Under the pieces are notes generated by a model. It saw only the letters and a list, made by a program, of their open reading frames with translations, did not search any database and was not told the DNA's origin. This document shows positions 5,537-6,552 of a stretch of DNA of 6,552 nt, one piece after another. A program made the position numbers and the translations under genes. Location: the NCBI GenBank assembly GCA_964568355.1, contig CAZMRK010000002.1, forward strand, positions 1 to 6,552. Reading direction: 5' to 3'. The stretch's first letter is position 1; each line of letters starts with the position of its first letter. Source of the DNA: JAJPJX01 sp964568355. Lineage in GTDB: Bacteria > Acidobacteriota > Terriglobia > Bryobacterales > Bryobacteraceae.

Positions 5537-6552
5537 GGGATCGTAGCCGGGGAGGGCTCAGGCGGTCGCACTTTGCGAATCCAGCGGTAGAGCACCCGCA
5601 GCAGCGCCAGGATGGGGACCGAAAGAAACGCTCCCGCAATACCGGCCACCTCCGCTCCGGCGAATACGCCGAACAGCACCGCCAGGGGGTGCAGCTCCAC
5701 GCCGGAGCCCATCACGTAGGGCGAGAGCACGTAATCCAGGAACAACCGGTAGACCAAAAGGAAAATGATCATCGCCACGATGGAAGATCCCCCGAATCCG
5801 CCGACCACCAGCGAGATCACCATTCCGCACAGCGGTCCGATCATAGGGATGAACTCCAGCAGTCCGGCGACAGCGCCCAGCAGAATGGCATATTGCAGTC
5901 CCATAATCGAGAGCGCCACGCTGTAGCAGATCATCGTGCATAGAGCCAGGGTAATGACCGCCCGCATATAGTGCGCCAGCAGCAGGTGGACGTCCGCAAA
6001 TAGATCATCCAGCATCGCGCGCTGGCGGCTGGAGTTCACCAGCCCGCGGAAATACTCCCGGATCTCGGCGCCGTCTTTCAGAAAGAAAAAGCCCAGAATG
6101 GGGATCACGATCACATAGACCGCGTCGCTCGCCACGCTCAGAAATTTCAACCCGGCCCGAGGCAAGGACGCCAGCAGTTCGTTCGAGCGCTGCGCGATCT
6201 GCTCCTTGATCTTTCGCACGATCTGGGCTTCCAGGGAATTGTTTCCGGGACCATTGCTGAGCTGTTCCCATCGCGACACCAGGGCAGGGAATTGCCGGGA
6301 TAGCGCGTTGGCCTCGTCCACCGCCCGTGTGCCCACCAGGATGCCTGCGCCTACCAGGGCGCCGATCAGGATCAAATATGCCACCGCCAGCGCGGGCGTG
6401 CGGGTACGGGCGCCGGGCAAGAACCGGTTCAGCCGGTCCACCACCGGCGAGAGCATGTAGGCGAACAGCAACGCCAGCACGAAGACGAACAGGGTCCGGC
6501 GCACCAGATAGACCAGGAACAGCAGCAGCAGTACGGCGACCGCCGTCCAGGT
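5533..6552 (-). CDS. AI-2E family transporter, partial (N-terminus outside window)
   Basis: This is a polytopic inner-membrane protein of the AI-2E (PerM/TqsA) family, whose members include an autoinducer-2 exporter and ion antiporters; the substrate here is unknown. 339 residues are visible, and the frame is still open at the right edge. GTG 6504 would give 323 residues, but the 16 codons before it encode a hydrophobic stretch (AVAVLLLLFLVYL) that belongs to the first membrane segment, so the true start is probably beyond the window. Counting from the edge, the membrane pairs at about 4-36 and 55-76 precede a soluble amphipathic region (about 77-135), then GFFFLKDG (154-161), the conserved LLEFIPMIGP (231-240), HPLAVLFGVFAG (288-299) and GIAGAFLSVP (304-313), in family order. 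The Pro-rich tail ends in a stop overlapping the HupE-like start (ATGA). It is the promoter-proximal gene of the pair as far as can be seen. Confidence 0.9.
   Translation of the reverse strand, partial: TWTAVAVLLLLFLVYLVRRTLFVFVLALLFAYMLSPVVDRLNRFLPGARTRTPALAVAYLILIGALVGAGILVGTRAVDEANALSRQFPALVSRWEQLSNGPGNNSLEAQIVRKIKEQIAQRSNELLASLPRAGLKFLSVASDAVYVIVIPILGFFFLKDGAEIREYFRGLVNSSRQRAMLDDLFADVHLLLAHYMRAVITLALCTMICYSVALSIMGLQYAILLGAVAGLLEFIPMIGPLCGMVISLVVGGFGGSSIVAMIIFLLVYRLFLDYVLSPYVMGSGVELHPLAVLFGVFAGAEVAGIAGAFLSVPILALLRVLYRWIRKVRPPEPSPATIP

Noticed and set aside
1..6552. CRISPR array, tRNA, rRNA, phage or defence genes
   Set aside because: No regularly spaced direct repeats, tRNA-like cloverleaf, rRNA-like stretch, integrase or nuclease-type protein is visible on either strand.

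Overview
The window is dense, GC-rich bacterial DNA with six protein-coding genes and almost no spare sequence. The gene content points to an Acidobacteriota-type soil bacterium (Solibacter/Bryobacterales-like), with Planctomycetota as a weaker alternative. The reasons are a Tat-signal Gfo/Idh/MocA oxidoreductase with a VLGANDRIR-type N-terminus, a Tat-signal enolase-superfamily enzyme, a DUF3108 protein and a secreted SGNH hydrolase. This assignment is inferred from family habits; no taxonomic marker gene is present.

Layout. (1) Positions 130-2039, plus strand: a secreted DUF3108 protein and a secreted SGNH/GDSL hydrolase whose start overlaps the preceding stop by 4 bp (ATGA), so they are probably translationally coupled. 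(2) 2048-3232, minus strand: a Gfo/Idh/MocA-family oxidoreductase with a twin-arginine leader, convergent with the SGNH gene across an 8-nt gap. (3) 3233-3340: the only divergent control region, holding a 22-bp imperfect dyad. (4) 3341-4438, plus strand: an enolase-superfamily protein with the full dipeptide-epimerase signature, also with a twin-arginine leader. (5) 4439-4576: a convergent gap holding two near-identical palindromes that together form a 97-bp inverted-repeat structure, probably acting as terminators. (6) 4577-6552, minus strand: an operon of an AI-2E-family membrane transporter, cut by the right edge, followed with a 4-bp overlap by a HupE/UreJ-like membrane protein that has lost most of the histidines expected in that family.

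Most of the proteins look exported or membrane-bound, so this is a stretch of cell-envelope and periplasmic functions. The divergent oxidoreductase/epimerase pair could act together on peptide- or sugar-derived material in the periplasm, but their substrates cannot be read from sequence. I see no mobile element gene, CRISPR array, tRNA, rRNA or defence system. The most unusual items are the degenerate HupE-like protein, the nested palindromes at 4470-4566, and the pairing of two Tat-exported enzymes, one of which should need NAD(P).
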